A stretch of DNA of 64,000 nt from Eubacteriales bacterium (lineage in GTDB: Bacteria > Bacillota > Clostridia > Oscillospirales > CAG-382), in contig JAQVPJ010000005.1 of the NCBI GenBank assembly GCA_028702135.1, positions 1-64,000 on the forward strand. Direction: 5' to 3'. Positions 44,362-53,332 of this stretch are shown here, in pieces. The notes under the pieces are model-generated. The model saw nothing but the letters and a program-made list of their open reading frames with translations, searched no databases and was not told the DNA's origin. The translations under genes were made by a program, and so were the position numbers. How positions within the stretch are numbered: position 1 is the stretch's first letter; each line of letters opens with the position of its first letter.

Positions 44362-44982
44362 CTATTTTTTAAAGCCGCACATTATTTTAGCGGTAAAGAG
44401 AACGATTTTGTAGCTGTGCTTTACGGCGATCAGCTTGCCTATCGCCTTGCCGCCGACCATAACCGCCGCGATAAGTGAGGTCATCCCAAGCGTAAACCAG
44501 ACATTGCCCTTAAAAATTTTTGCAGCTATTGCAGCGCCGGTCGCACCGCTCAATACTCCCGAAATATCACCGACAAGGTCACCGCAAAAGGAGCTGACCT
44601 TCTCGGAATTCTTAATCATCCATACCGCTTTTTTACCCGTTTTAAGGCGGCGGGTGGACATTGAATTAAAGGGCTTTATATCTGCGACAGCAACCGCTAA
44701 ACCGATCATATCAAATATTATACCTAATAAAATAATGACAAGCAGTACCGGAATCGCCACAAAAATATCGAGCTTGTCGACCACCTCGCCTGAGCCCAGA
44801 GAAAGCACCGCTGTTATGCAAAAAGACAAAGCGAACGCCGTAATTACCCAGCGTTTTTGTGATCTCTTTTTCAGTTGTTCTTTTCTGCCGGAAGAACTTT
44901 TACCGTTTTTTTGTTCTGCCGGCTTTTCGTTTGTTTTCCTTCCTTCGATGTTGGTACTTCGGGGAGGCTCGCTGTTGTTCAT
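44362..44982 (-). CDS. oapA: OLE-associated membrane protein OapA (candidate)
   Basis: A ~207-residue membrane protein: a polar N-terminus with a Lys-rich stretch (RKEQLKKRSQKRW), then about four hydrophobic helices interrupted by IKPFNSMSTRRLKTGKKAVW and SFCGDLVGDISGVLSG. The latter is reminiscent of DUF21/CNNM-type membrane domains. In Bacillus halodurans the gene between OLE RNA and dxs encodes OapA, a membrane protein that binds OLE RNA. Here the gene has the same position, strand and size, so I assign it by synteny. Start: ATG 44982 gives a polar N-terminus; ATG 44994, directly after AAAGGA, is the alternative. Confidence 0.75.
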   Translation of the reverse strand: MNNSEPPRSTNIEGRKTNEKPAEQKNGKSSSGRKEQLKKRSQKRWVITAFALSFCITAVLSLGSGEVVDKLDIFVAIPVLLVIILLGIIFDMIGLAVAVADIKPFNSMSTRRLKTGKKAVWMIKNSEKVSSFCGDLVGDISGVLSGATGAAIAAKIFKGNVWFTLGMTSLIAAVMVGGKAIGKLIAVKHSYKIVLFTAKIMCGFKK

Positions 44983-45112
44983 ACCTATGAACATTCCTTT
45001 CTTCGGCGGTGCAAACCGCCCTTTAAAGCAATAAATAATATAAATCTTATCAGAAAAATCAAAATGGTTTGGTTCTTCTGATATCCTTTAATACAGCCTT
45101 GCATAATTAACA

Positions 45113-45749
45113 AAAAGCCATATTAAAAGATTGATGATGGCGGCACAATGTGTAAACTTTGCGGCATATAGTCAAGTTGGTTTTCCCCGGCAGCTACTTC
45201 TTGTCGCCAATAAAGCGGTTTCCCTTTAAAGCTGCAGACGGTATGTTACCATATCCGTGACTTGATTGCCTGTTAGTCCGCACTGCAATCCATATTGTGC
45301 CTGATTTCTCAGCCTAGGAGTTTTCCTCAATAACCCGGTTCCGTTGCCTAATCCTCTTTTGCAGCGATAATTTCAAGGGGAGGTATTCCCGAACTTCGGT
45401 AGCTAATCTCCGTTGGTATGATCCCCTATCCGCTATAACCACTCAAGGCAGGCTACATCTATCCACAGCGACTATTAACCGCACCGCGAGATAGGTCTAA
45501 TCCTTATCACGTAAACGATATGTGCGGCAAAAAATTGCCGCTTACATTCGCCCACGCTAATAAGGCCTCAAAGGAAAGTGGGTCAGATTCCACATGCCGT
45601 TGCGGGCAGCCCACAATCCCATTTCTCCCAGCACCCACCCTAAACTGGGCGTATAAAGCAAGCACAAGGAGCTTCATCGATTTGCCTTTATGCGCATTTT
45701 TAGGTACGCTTTCAACAACGACGAGTTAACTAGGATACTGCACCATCTG
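45113..45749 (-). ncRNA. ole: OLE RNA (ornate, large, extremophilic) candidate
   Basis: About 830 bp between oapA and ispA have no credible reading frame but low AT content and many short inverted repeats, e.g. GCGGCAA/TTGCCGC (45524-45530 with 45535-45541). A strong minus-strand promoter lies at 45783-45755 and a weak terminator (GCCAT/ATGGC and five T residues) at 45141-45112, which gives a transcript of ~635 nt. OLE RNA of Firmicutes is ~600 nt and lies between ispA and oapA-dxs in the xseA-xseB-ispA-ole-oapA-dxs-tlyA-argR-recN order; that order is reproduced here. OLE forms a membrane ribonucleoprotein with OapA and aids tolerance of cold, alcohols and Mg stress. Identity rests on synteny and size; I did not fold it or align it. 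Confidence 0.82.
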
Positions 45750-45754
45750 CGTTC

Positions 45755-45783
45755 ATTATATCATATGTTTATTAAAATATCAA
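45755..45783 (-). promoter_or_regulatory. Promoter of the OLE RNA
   Basis: On the minus strand TTGATA (45783-45778), a 17-bp spacer and TATAAT (45760-45755) preceded by TGA (extended -10) lie 39 bp past the ispA stop. An own promoter allows OLE to be made independently of the upstream operon. Confidence 0.8.
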
Positions 45784-45821
45784 TTACCATTTGTTGAGTA
45801 TTATTCATTTTTTGCATATTT

Positions 45822-46712
45822 TCAAAATTTTCTGAAAAGCATAAGGTCGCAGAACTCTAAAAGACGCTTTCGAACCTGCCTGTCTCCGGAGTCGGAAATG
45901 CTGTCTTTCGCTTCTTCTGTAAGCGTTTTTGCAAGCTGTTTTGCGTTTTCTTTTCCCAAAACCGAAACAAAAGTCGATTTGCCGCTCTTTTCATCCTTGC
46001 CGGTGCTTTTTCCGAGCGTATCACTGTCACCCTCACAGTCGAGTATATCGTCCGCAATCTGGAAAGCCATTCCGAGCTTATATCCGTATGTAATCGCTTT
46101 GTTCCTGTCAGTATCATCCGCATTTGCCGCAATACAGCCGAGTAAGCAGGAGCATGACAGCAGAGCCGCTGTTTTTTTTGAGACAAGGTCCTCTAAAACA
46201 TCGCGCGATATAACGATTTTTTCGCTCTGCAAATCAATCTGCTGACCGCCCATCATTCCTTCCGCTCCTCCGTATTCCGCAAGAACGCGGACTGCTTCAA
46301 GGTTCTGCCCGGGACTGCACCAGGGATTGTTGGCGGTGGTACGGAATGCCTCACTCAACAAAGCGTCGCCCGCAAGAATTGCAGTCGCCTCTCCGAAAAT
46401 GACATGATTAGTAGGCTTTCCGCGCCGGAGAACATCGTTATCCATAGCGGGCAGGTCATCGTGAATCAGGGACATGGTGTGCAGCATTTCAATGCCGGCG
46501 GCATACCATAAAGCTTTCTGGTCCCCACCCCCGAATAGAGCACAGAATTCCGTAGTAAGGAAAGGCCGTATCCTTTTGCCGCCTGCGGCTACCGAATAGC
46601 GCATCGCATCGTAAAGAGCGATTTGATTTACGCTGCCCGACGGACTCAAAAGCTCTATAAGCAAAGCGTCGGTGTCTTCCGCCACGCGGGACATTCTGTT
46701 TTTGAGTGTCAC
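45822..46712 (-). CDS. ispA: Geranylgeranyl/farnesyl diphosphate synthase
   Basis: The two Asp-rich motifs of trans-prenyltransferases are present: DDLPAMDND around residue 90 and DDILDCEGD around 220, with GGKRIRP near the N-terminus. It condenses isopentenyl diphosphate with allylic primers to farnesyl diphosphate. Length 296 is typical of IspA. It follows xseB by 47 bp and precedes the OLE RNA. Confidence 0.95.
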   Translation of the reverse strand: MTLKNRMSRVAEDTDALLIELLSPSGSVNQIALYDAMRYSVAAGGKRIRPFLTTEFCALFGGGDQKALWYAAGIEMLHTMSLIHDDLPAMDNDVLRRGKPTNHVIFGEATAILAGDALLSEAFRTTANNPWCSPGQNLEAVRVLAEYGGAEGMMGGQQIDLQSEKIVISRDVLEDLVSKKTAALLSCSCLLGCIAANADDTDRNKAITYGYKLGMAFQIADDILDCEGDSDTLGKSTGKDEKSGKSTFVSVLGKENAKQLAKTLTEEAKDSISDSGDRQVRKRLLEFCDLMLFRKF

Positions 46713-46759
46713 TTACGCTACCTCTCCCTTTCTAAGAATATGATGCGGAAAATCAGGTG

Positions 46760-47005
46760 TTATGATTTTCCGAAATCCTCTTCCGTAATATTTCCGTTTT
46801 TTTCTGTAAGTATCTTTACCTTTTGCTCGGCGGAGTCTATTTTATCGTTGCAGAATCGGACAAGCCTTGTGCCCTCCTCAAAAAGAGCAAGAGATTTGTC
46901 AAGCGGCACATTGCCCTCCTCAAGAGTGCGTACTATTTTTTCAAGCTGTGCTAATGCTTCCTCAAAGGTGAGCTCTTCGGTTTTTACTGCTTTCTTGTTT
47001 TCCAT
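46760..47005 (-). CDS. xseB: Exodeoxyribonuclease VII small subunit
   Basis: The 81-residue helical protein has the family core TFEEALAQLEKIVRTLEEG, NVPLDKSLALFEEG. It forms the exonuclease VII complex with XseA, encoded directly upstream (19 bp gap). Confidence 0.95.
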   Translation of the reverse strand: MENKKAVKTEELTFEEALAQLEKIVRTLEEGNVPLDKSLALFEEGTRLVRFCNDKIDSAEQKVKILTEKNGNITEEDFGKS

Positions 47006-47024
47006 ATAAAGAATTTCCTTTCAA

Positions 47025-48299
47025 TCATCTGTCCTCTGCTTTTTCACCCATAGATTTGGCGCGGATGCTCCCGTCTTTAACCCTAAGGTCAAACAATGCG
47101 CCTTCCTCAAGTTCGTCAACGCTTTTTATCACGGTTCCGTCTAAATTGAACGCCGCCGAATAACCGCGTTCAAGCACTTGTAACGGATTAAGACTGGCGA
47201 GCTTTTCGCTCTGAAGCTTTAGTTTCTGGGCATTCCGCTCGGTATTTATGACCGCAAACTGGAAGAGCTGCTTTCCGAGATAATTCAGGTTATTATGATG
47301 ATTTGTAAAATTCAGGCTGCCATTCAGCTTTCCCTCAAGGATGGTAACGAGCATCCTTTTGTCGTCAAATGCACTTAGCGGATTTTGCAGCACATTGCGG
47401 TCGGATAAAAGATGAAGATGCTTCCGCAGGTTATCGGTCTGTGCTTTAAGGAGCGAAACAAGCCTGTTCTGCGCATTTCCGAACTTGATTTTCAGCTCGG
47501 CGGAATCGGGTACGGCGATTTCCGCCGCTGCGGAAGGTGTCGGCGCGCGTCTGTCGGCGACAAAGTCCGCTATTGTAAAATCGGTCTCATGTCCGACTGC
47601 GGATATAACCGGCGTTTTGCAGGCGTAAATCGTTCTTGCAAGGGATTCGCTGTTGAACGCCCATAAATCCTCTATCGAACCCCCGCCCCTGCCTATTATA
47701 ATGACGTCGGCGAGATTGTTCTCATCCATATATCTGAGCGCTTTTATAAGCTGTGCGGGTGCGTTCTCTCCCTGAACCTGCGACGGGTATATAATTATTT
47801 TCGCTGCGGGAAAACGTCTTCCGGTCACGTTTATCATATCCCTTACCGCAGCTCCCGTAGGCGCTGTGATAATACCGATTCTAAAAGGAACTTTGGGCAG
47901 CTTTTTCTTATGCTCCGCGGCAAAAAGACCCTCCGACTCAAGTTTCGCCTTCAACTGCTCAAAGGCTATGTAAAGAGAGCCGAGCCCGTCCGGCTCCATG
48001 CTTTCTGTATAGAGCTGATATGTGCCGTCCCTTACGAACACGGCGATCCTTCCACGGCACAGGACTTTCATCCCGTCCTCGGGGCGGAACTTCAGCTTGC
48101 CGGCCCCTCCGAACATAACCGCTTTCAAACAGGAATCCGCGTCCTTCAGCGTAAAATAAAGGTGTCCCGAACCGCCGTAAATCTTGAGGTTGGAGATCTC
48201 GCCCTTTACATAAACGTTTTTGAGCATCGGAAAATTATCAAGGTAATCCTTGATTAACGTATTCAACTGTGAAACCGTAAGACTTCTTTGTTCGTTCAT
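47025..48299 (-). CDS. xseA: Exodeoxyribonuclease VII large subunit
   Basis: The N-terminal OB fold (VKGEISNLKIYGGSGHLYFT) precedes the catalytic domain with GIITAPTGAAVRD and the conserved VIIIGRGGGSIEDLWAFN and SAVGHETDFT segments, then a coiled coil. The enzyme degrades single-stranded DNA. The start overlaps the nusB stop by 4 bp. Confidence 0.97.
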   Translation of the reverse strand: MNEQRSLTVSQLNTLIKDYLDNFPMLKNVYVKGEISNLKIYGGSGHLYFTLKDADSCLKAVMFGGAGKLKFRPEDGMKVLCRGRIAVFVRDGTYQLYTESMEPDGLGSLYIAFEQLKAKLESEGLFAAEHKKKLPKVPFRIGIITAPTGAAVRDMINVTGRRFPAAKIIIYPSQVQGENAPAQLIKALRYMDENNLADVIIIGRGGGSIEDLWAFNSESLARTIYACKTPVISAVGHETDFTIADFVADRRAPTPSAAAEIAVPDSAELKIKFGNAQNRLVSLLKAQTDNLRKHLHLLSDRNVLQNPLSAFDDKRMLVTILEGKLNGSLNFTNHHNNLNYLGKQLFQFAVINTERNAQKLKLQSEKLASLNPLQVLERGYSAAFNLDGTVIKSVDELEEGALFDLRVKDGSIRAKSMGEKAEDR

Positions 48300-48688
48300 T
48301 TGTTCGCTATTTTTCCAAGCACGCCGTTTACAAACGAAACGGCTTTTTCATCATCGTATTTTCTTGTAAGCTCGAGTGCTTCGTTGATTGAAATCTCCCT
48401 GCCTGTTTCGGGCATATATGTCAGCTCAAAGGCGCATAAGCGCAGTACGGAGAGGGAAACCCTGCCTATCCTCTGTATCCGCCAGTTTTCGGCGGCTGCG
48501 GAGATCATCCCATCAAGCTCGTCAAGGTGTGAGCATACTCCGAAAAAAAGCTCCTTTACAAAGCCGCTGGGTTTGTCCTCCCATTCCTCGGAGGCGTGTT
48601 CAAGTATTTCCTGCGGGGATTTTTCGGGATTATAACTGTATTCATATATAAGGCAGAGAGCCTTTTCCCTGGCTTCTCTTCTCGTCAT
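48296..48688 (-). CDS. nusB: Transcription antitermination factor NusB
   Basis: I place the start at ATG 48688 (MTRREAREKALCLIYEYSY); the longer frame from 48745 adds residues outside the family. The helical fold is seen in WRIQRIGRVSLSVLRLCAFE and SINEALELTRKYDDEKAVSFVNG. NusB with NusE promotes rRNA transcription. It is the first gene of the xseA-xseB-ispA unit. Confidence 0.95.
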   Translation of the reverse strand: MTRREAREKALCLIYEYSYNPEKSPQEILEHASEEWEDKPSGFVKELFFGVCSHLDELDGMISAAAENWRIQRIGRVSLSVLRLCAFELTYMPETGREISINEALELTRKYDDEKAVSFVNGVLGKIANK

Positions 48689-48855
48689 AGATATTCCGTT
48701 TCTCCGGCGGGCATAGTTATAAAAAAACTCCAAAGAGAAAATCAAACCGCCGGTCGCCGGAACAGCGGTTTTTTGCTTTTTATAGGCAGCTATAATTTAT
48801 CACTATATTATAACAAGCGCAAGTACCTTTGTCAAACATTTAATAAAATTAACTA

Positions 48856-48884
48856 TTGATATATTGACATCATTTTGGTATAAT
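48856..48884 (+). promoter_or_regulatory. Promoter of gpmI
   Basis: TTGATA (48856-48861), a 17-bp spacer and TATAAT (48879-48884) preceded by TGG lie 89 bp before gpmI. The rest of the 284-bp gap between nusB and gpmI is AT-rich with no other element seen. Confidence 0.75.
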
Positions 48885-48972
48885 ACAATGAATATATAAA
48901 AATTAATTTGCATAGTTGTATTTGTACGACACATAATTTATATATCTTTTTCGAAAGGGAAAAAAAGAAAAG

Positions 48973-50613
48973 ATGAGCATACAACAGAACGGAATTTTCG
49001 ATGGTCGGAAAAAGCCTGTAATAACCATAGTCATGGACGGAGTAGGAATTTCAGACAGAGCCGAGGGCAATGCGGTAAAGGCAGCAAACACCCCGACTTT
49101 GGATTATTTAGCAAAGAATTACCACTGCTTCAAGCTAAAGGCGCACGGAACCGCTGTCGGTCTTCCTTCAGACGACGATATGGGCAACTCCGAGGTCGGG
49201 CATAACGCTCTCGGCTCTGGGCAGGTCTTTGAGCAGGGTGCCAAGCTCGTTTCCAGCGCAATCTCAAGCGGGAAGATATTCGCCTCCGAAACATGGAGGG
49301 CTCTTGTCGGCAACTGCAGGGAGAACGGCACGCTGCATCTGATAGGGCTTTTTTCGGACGGAAACGTTCATTCGCATATAGATCATCTTAAATCGCTGAT
49401 AACAAGAGCAAAGCAAGAGGGAATAAAAAGGGTAAGAATACACATTCTGCTCGACGGCAGGGATGTCGGCGAGACGAGCGCTTTAGAGTATGTTTTACCA
49501 TTTGAGGAGTTCCTGTCGTCGTTAAACTGCGACACCTTTGATGCGAGAATCGCTTCGGGTGGCGGCAGAATGGTTATCACGATGGACCGTTACGAGGCGA
49601 ACTGGCCGATGGTCGAAAAGGGATGGCATACCCATGTTTTGGGAGATGGCAGGCAGTTCGGCTCGGCAGTCGAAGCGATAGAGACCCTGCGTAAGGAGAC
49701 CGGCAATATAGATCAGTTTCTGCCGCCTTTTGTAATCGCACAGGAGGGAAGACCCGTTGGAACTGTAAACGACGGCGACAGTGTCGTGTTCTACAACTTC
49801 CGCGGCGACAGGGCGATAGAGATTTCAAAGGCGTTTGAGCAGAAGGATTTCGATAAATTCGACAGAATACGCTACCCTGAAGTGGTATACTCGGGGATGC
49901 TCGAATATGACGGGGACGCGCACATCCCCTCAAAATATCTTGTTTCGCCGCCCGAGATAAGCGGCACCATGGGCGAGTTCTTAGTGAAAAACGGCCTTCG
50001 TCAGCTCGCTATCAGCGAGACTCAGAAATACGGTCATGTCACCTATTTCTGGAACGGAAACCGCAGCGGCAAGTTTTCCGAGGAGCTTGAGGAGTATATC
50101 GAGATACCTTCGGATATCGTTCCTTTTGAGCAGCGTCCCTGGATGCAATGCGCATTAATTACGGACAAGCTGATAGAGAAAATTGAAAGCGGCAGGTTTG
50201 ATTTTATACGGGTAAACTTCCCCAACGGCGATATGGTCGGACATACTGGAAGCTTTACAGCAACAAAAATCTCGATAGAAGCACTCGATTTATGCCTTGA
50301 CAGAATCCTGAAAGCGGTTGACAGGGCTGAGGGTGTCGCAATAGTCACGGCTGACCACGGAAATGCTGACGAGATGTATGAGCTTGACAAAAAGACCGGA
50401 AAACCCGCTATAGATAAAAATGGCTGCTATAAGGCAAAAACAAGCCATACGCTCAACCCCGTTCCCTGCTTTATATATGATAATTATTATTCGGAAAAAT
50501 ATGAGTTTGTCGAGGGAAACTACGGGCTTGCAAACATCGCGGCGACTGTTGTTACCATGATGGGGCTTAAACCTCCCGCTATTTGGGAAAAGTCCATGAT
50601 AAAACTTAAGTAA
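48973..50613 (+). CDS. gpmI: 2,3-bisphosphoglycerate-independent phosphoglycerate mutase
   Basis: An alkaline phosphatase-superfamily enzyme with the phospho-acceptor Ser in MGNSEVGHNALGSG, metal motifs at the N-terminus (MDGVGISDR) and C-terminus (VNFPNGDMVGHTG, VTADHGNADEM), and the transferase insert between. It interconverts 3- and 2-phosphoglycerate in glycolysis using Mn. Length 546 is slightly above the usual 510. The 14-bp gap to the next gene suggests an operon. Confidence 0.96.
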   Translation: MSIQQNGIFDGRKKPVITIVMDGVGISDRAEGNAVKAANTPTLDYLAKNYHCFKLKAHGTAVGLPSDDDMGNSEVGHNALGSGQVFEQGAKLVSSAISSGKIFASETWRALVGNCRENGTLHLIGLFSDGNVHSHIDHLKSLITRAKQEGIKRVRIHILLDGRDVGETSALEYVLPFEEFLSSLNCDTFDARIASGGGRMVITMDRYEANWPMVEKGWHTHVLGDGRQFGSAVEAIETLRKETGNIDQFLPPFVIAQEGRPVGTVNDGDSVVFYNFRGDRAIEISKAFEQKDFDKFDRIRYPEVVYSGMLEYDGDAHIPSKYLVSPPEISGTMGEFLVKNGLRQLAISETQKYGHVTYFWNGNRSGKFSEELEEYIEIPSDIVPFEQRPWMQCALITDKLIEKIESGRFDFIRVNFPNGDMVGHTGSFTATKISIEALDLCLDRILKAVDRAEGVAIVTADHGNADEMYELDKKTGKPAIDKNGCYKAKTSHTLNPVPCFIYDNYYSEKYEFVEGNYGLANIAATVVTMMGLKPPAIWEKSMIKLK

Positions 50614-50627
50614 AGGAATTAGAAAAG

Positions 50628-51332
50628 ATGATTAGGTCTCTGTTCGACTCGGGAACCGGTTTCAACACCTCGGCGCTGATTCAGACGCTGATGATGATAC
50701 CGATAATATTGATCTCGCTGACTTTGCATGAGGTGGCACACGGGTATGTCGCCTACAAGTGCGGCGATGATACGGCAAAGTCGTTTGGGCGGCTTACACT
50801 TAACCCGATAAGTCATCTTGATCCCATCGGAACGCTGATGATGTTTCTTATCGGTTTCGGATGGGCGAAACCCGTTCCTATAAACATTCGGAACTTCAAA
50901 AAGCCGCGCCGTGATTTATTTCTGGTCTCCATAGCCGGAGTTACAGTCAACCTTCTGCTCGCACTTATTGGCATGATGCTTATGTATGCGAGTACTCATA
51001 TCGGTTTTTTGCCCGCCAGCGCAAAAGCTGCGGTGGTTTCGTTTTTCTATATCTTTTCGTTACTTAATACGGGCTTAGCGGTTTTCAATCTTATACCGCT
51101 TCCTCCGCTTGACGGCTCAAAAGTGTTGTCGTCTTTGCTGCCGCCAGCCTATGCCGCAAAATATCTGAGATTGGAATTTTATTCAAAATATATATTTTTG
51201 GGTATAATCCTATTATCCTTTCTTCCCGCTCCCTTCAGCATCATAAACGATTTGCTGTGGATGCCTTTCTATTATGCAAGAAGCGGCATTTTAAACGCTT
51301 TTTCATGGCTTGCCGAGCTTATCTTCGGTTAG
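50628..51332 (+). CDS. Site-2 protease family membrane metalloprotease
   Basis: The M50 motifs are present: LTLHEVAHGYVAY (HExxH) in the first membrane helix region and LIPLPPLDGSKVL (the NxxPxPPLDG-like second motif). Five to six hydrophobic segments fit the YwhC-type rhomboid-sized S2P proteases of Firmicutes. The substrate is unknown. It lies before scpA-scpB, a common arrangement in Clostridia; the scpA start follows its stop by 7 bp. Confidence 0.9.
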   Translation: MIRSLFDSGTGFNTSALIQTLMMIPIILISLTLHEVAHGYVAYKCGDDTAKSFGRLTLNPISHLDPIGTLMMFLIGFGWAKPVPINIRNFKKPRRDLFLVSIAGVTVNLLLALIGMMLMYASTHIGFLPASAKAAVVSFFYIFSLLNTGLAVFNLIPLPPLDGSKVLSSLLPPAYAAKYLRLEFYSKYIFLGIILLSFLPAPFSIINDLLWMPFYYARSGILNAFSWLAELIFG

Positions 51333-51339
51333 GAAACAT

Positions 51340-52062
51340 ATGGAAGCGTTAAACCTCAAAACAGAACAGTACGAAGGTCCGCTCGACCTGCTGTTAGCGC
51401 TTATTTCAAAGCACAAGATAAACATATTTGACATTCCGATTCACGAGATATGCGAACAGTATATGCAGTATATCGACGGCATGCGGATATTGAATATGGA
51501 GATAGCAAGCGATTTTATCGCAATGGCGGCGGAGCTTATGCTTATAAAGTCAAAAATGCTGCTGCCGAAAAAAGAGGACGAGGAAGACCCGAGACAACCG
51601 CTCGTCGATGCTTTGCTTGAGCATCAGCGTGCGATTCAGGCGGCGGTTTTTCTGAAAAAGCGCGGCGAGGTGTATTACGACAGGTTTACAAAAGAGCCCG
51701 ATGAGAGCGACGGGATATATATGCGTTCTCACGCGGTTTCTCTGCTTCAGGAGGCTTTTCTGCGGATGTCCGAACGAAGCGAAGCCAAGCCCGGCGGTTC
51801 TGAAGAAAAACTGTTTGTCAAAATCGAAAAAGAGAGATATTATACGGTTGAAGAGAAGATTTTGTCGGTAATGCGAAAGCTTGCAAAGCGTAACTATGTC
51901 TTTGAAGAAATTTTTGAAGGATGCAAAAACAGGAGTGAGATAATAGCCGTTTTCCTCGCGGTGCTCGAAACTGTCAGCAAGGGCAGGGTCGGCGTAGTAA
52001 TGGAGAATAAGCTTTTGTACCTGACTCTTATCAGAAAAAAATCCGAACCGGATAAGGAATAA
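51340..52062 (+). CDS. scpA: Segregation and condensation protein A
   Basis: I choose ATG 51340, behind AGGAAAC and after the protease stop. The N-terminal kleisin segment YEGPLDLLLALISKHKINIF, DIPI is diagnostic; the C-terminal winged helix includes RNYVFEEIFEG. ScpA bridges SMC heads in the condensin-like complex that compacts the origin region. smc is not in the window. Confidence 0.96.
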   Translation: MEALNLKTEQYEGPLDLLLALISKHKINIFDIPIHEICEQYMQYIDGMRILNMEIASDFIAMAAELMLIKSKMLLPKKEDEEDPRQPLVDALLEHQRAIQAAVFLKKRGEVYYDRFTKEPDESDGIYMRSHAVSLLQEAFLRMSERSEAKPGGSEEKLFVKIEKERYYTVEEKILSVMRKLAKRNYVFEEIFEGCKNRSEIIAVFLAVLETVSKGRVGVVMENKLLYLTLIRKKSEPDKE

Positions 52063-52065
52063 AGA

Positions 52066-52662
52066 ATGTCGGTAAAAAAAGAATTGCTCGCGGCGGCGGA
52101 AGCGGTTTTATTCGCCTGCGGCAGCCCCGTGGAGCAGCAGAAAATGACGGAAATACTGAATATATCATCCGAGGAACTTAAAGAGGTCTTCGGGGAGCTT
52201 AAGCGCCGTTTTGATGACGAAAGCAGCGGTATCGAGTTGATTTTCATTGACGAAGCGTATCAGCTATGCACAAAGCCCTTTGTTTCCGAGCAGGTGAAAA
52301 AAGCTCTTGAGCTGAGAAAAGTGCCTCCTCTTTCAAAAGCGGCGCTTGAGGTTCTCGCTATTGTGGCGTATAACCAGCCGGTTACGCGATCTTTTATTGA
52401 GATGGTGAGGGGAGTGGACTCCTCCTACATAGTCGCAAGCCTTGCGGATAAGGGTTTAATAGCCGAAAGCGGCACTCTTGATGCGCCGGGAAGACCGACT
52501 CTGTTCGTTACTACCGATAACTTTCTGCGCTGCTTCGGTCTTGAGAGTCTGAAGGACCTGCCCGACACGCTTCCGGAGCAAAAAGACGGGCAAATAAGCC
52601 TTAATATTGATTCGATGAAATCAGATGATTCTATTGAATCACAGGATTTATCGGGGGATTAA
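52066..52662 (+). CDS. scpB: Segregation and condensation protein B
   Basis: Two winged-helix domains with the family core ALEVLAIVAYNQPVTRSFIE, VRGVDSSYIV and GRPTLFVTTDNFLRCFGL. It binds ScpA in the SMC complex. The start is 3 bp after the scpA stop. Confidence 0.96.
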   Translation: MSVKKELLAAAEAVLFACGSPVEQQKMTEILNISSEELKEVFGELKRRFDDESSGIELIFIDEAYQLCTKPFVSEQVKKALELRKVPPLSKAALEVLAIVAYNQPVTRSFIEMVRGVDSSYIVASLADKGLIAESGTLDAPGRPTLFVTTDNFLRCFGLESLKDLPDTLPEQKDGQISLNIDSMKSDDSIESQDLSGD

Positions 52663-52697
52663 AACAAAAAATAAGCGAAACGGCGGGGGATGAAGAC

Positions 52698-53330
52698 TTG
52701 GTATGGTTGTATATTATCGGCGGATTTCTTATCCTGTTACTGCTTTTTTTATTTATGAAAGTAACGATCAGGGTTTCTTATATCGGGGATTTACAGGTCT
52801 GGATACGGTTTCTTTTTATAAAACTTAAAATATATCCGTTAAAGGAAAAAGCAGAGGAAAAAGCTCCTCCTATTGCAAAAAAACAGAAAAAACCAAAAGA
52901 GCCGAAGCCCGAAAAGCCAAAGCCTCCGCTTGCGGAAACAATCAACCTGATAAAAGAGCTTTTCATCGAAATCATCACAAAATTCGGCAGATATATAAAG
53001 CTTGAGGAATATAGAATCAAAGTTCTCGTGGCAACCGACGATCCCGCCAAAACAGGCGTGCTTTACGGAATCGTTTGCGGAACGCTCGGTAGTGTAAGCG
53101 TTTTTATTGACCGTTTGAAAAAGCGTACACGTAAAAAGGGCAGGATATATACCGAAGTAACGCCGGATTTTATAGCGGGGCAATCCGAGCTGTATGTTTC
53201 GGCAGCGATGTCAATGCGTATATGGCAGTTTTTTTCGATGGGAATAACGGCTACAAGGGGATTTTTGAGATATAACAGCTTGCGGAAGGAAACAGACGCA
53301 AAAAATAAAATCACGGAGGTAGAATTGTAA
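52698..53330 (+). CDS. DUF2953 domain-containing membrane protein (YtfI-like)
   Basis: An N-terminal membrane helix (IGGFLILLLLFLFMKVTIRV) is followed by a Lys/Pro-rich stretch and a C-terminal half with ATDDPAKTGVLYGIVCG and VTPDFIAGQSELYVSAAMSMRIWQ, the DUF2953 core. The start is TTG 52698 after GGGGGATG. In Bacillus the homologous ytfI precedes ytfJ (gerW), the same order as here with a 2-bp gap. A sporulation-linked role is inferred from that pairing. Confidence 0.85.
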   Translation: MVWLYIIGGFLILLLLFLFMKVTIRVSYIGDLQVWIRFLFIKLKIYPLKEKAEEKAPPIAKKQKKPKEPKPEKPKPPLAETINLIKELFIEIITKFGRYIKLEEYRIKVLVATDDPAKTGVLYGIVCGTLGSVSVFIDRLKKRTRKKGRIYTEVTPDFIAGQSELYVSAAMSMRIWQFFSMGITATRGFLRYNSLRKETDAKNKITEVEL

Positions 53331-53332
53331 TT

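Noticed and set aside
45520..45729. 69-codon plus-strand frame inside the ispA-oapA gap
   Set aside because: It lies antisense within the OLE RNA candidate, lacks a ribosome binding site and has no protein-like composition.
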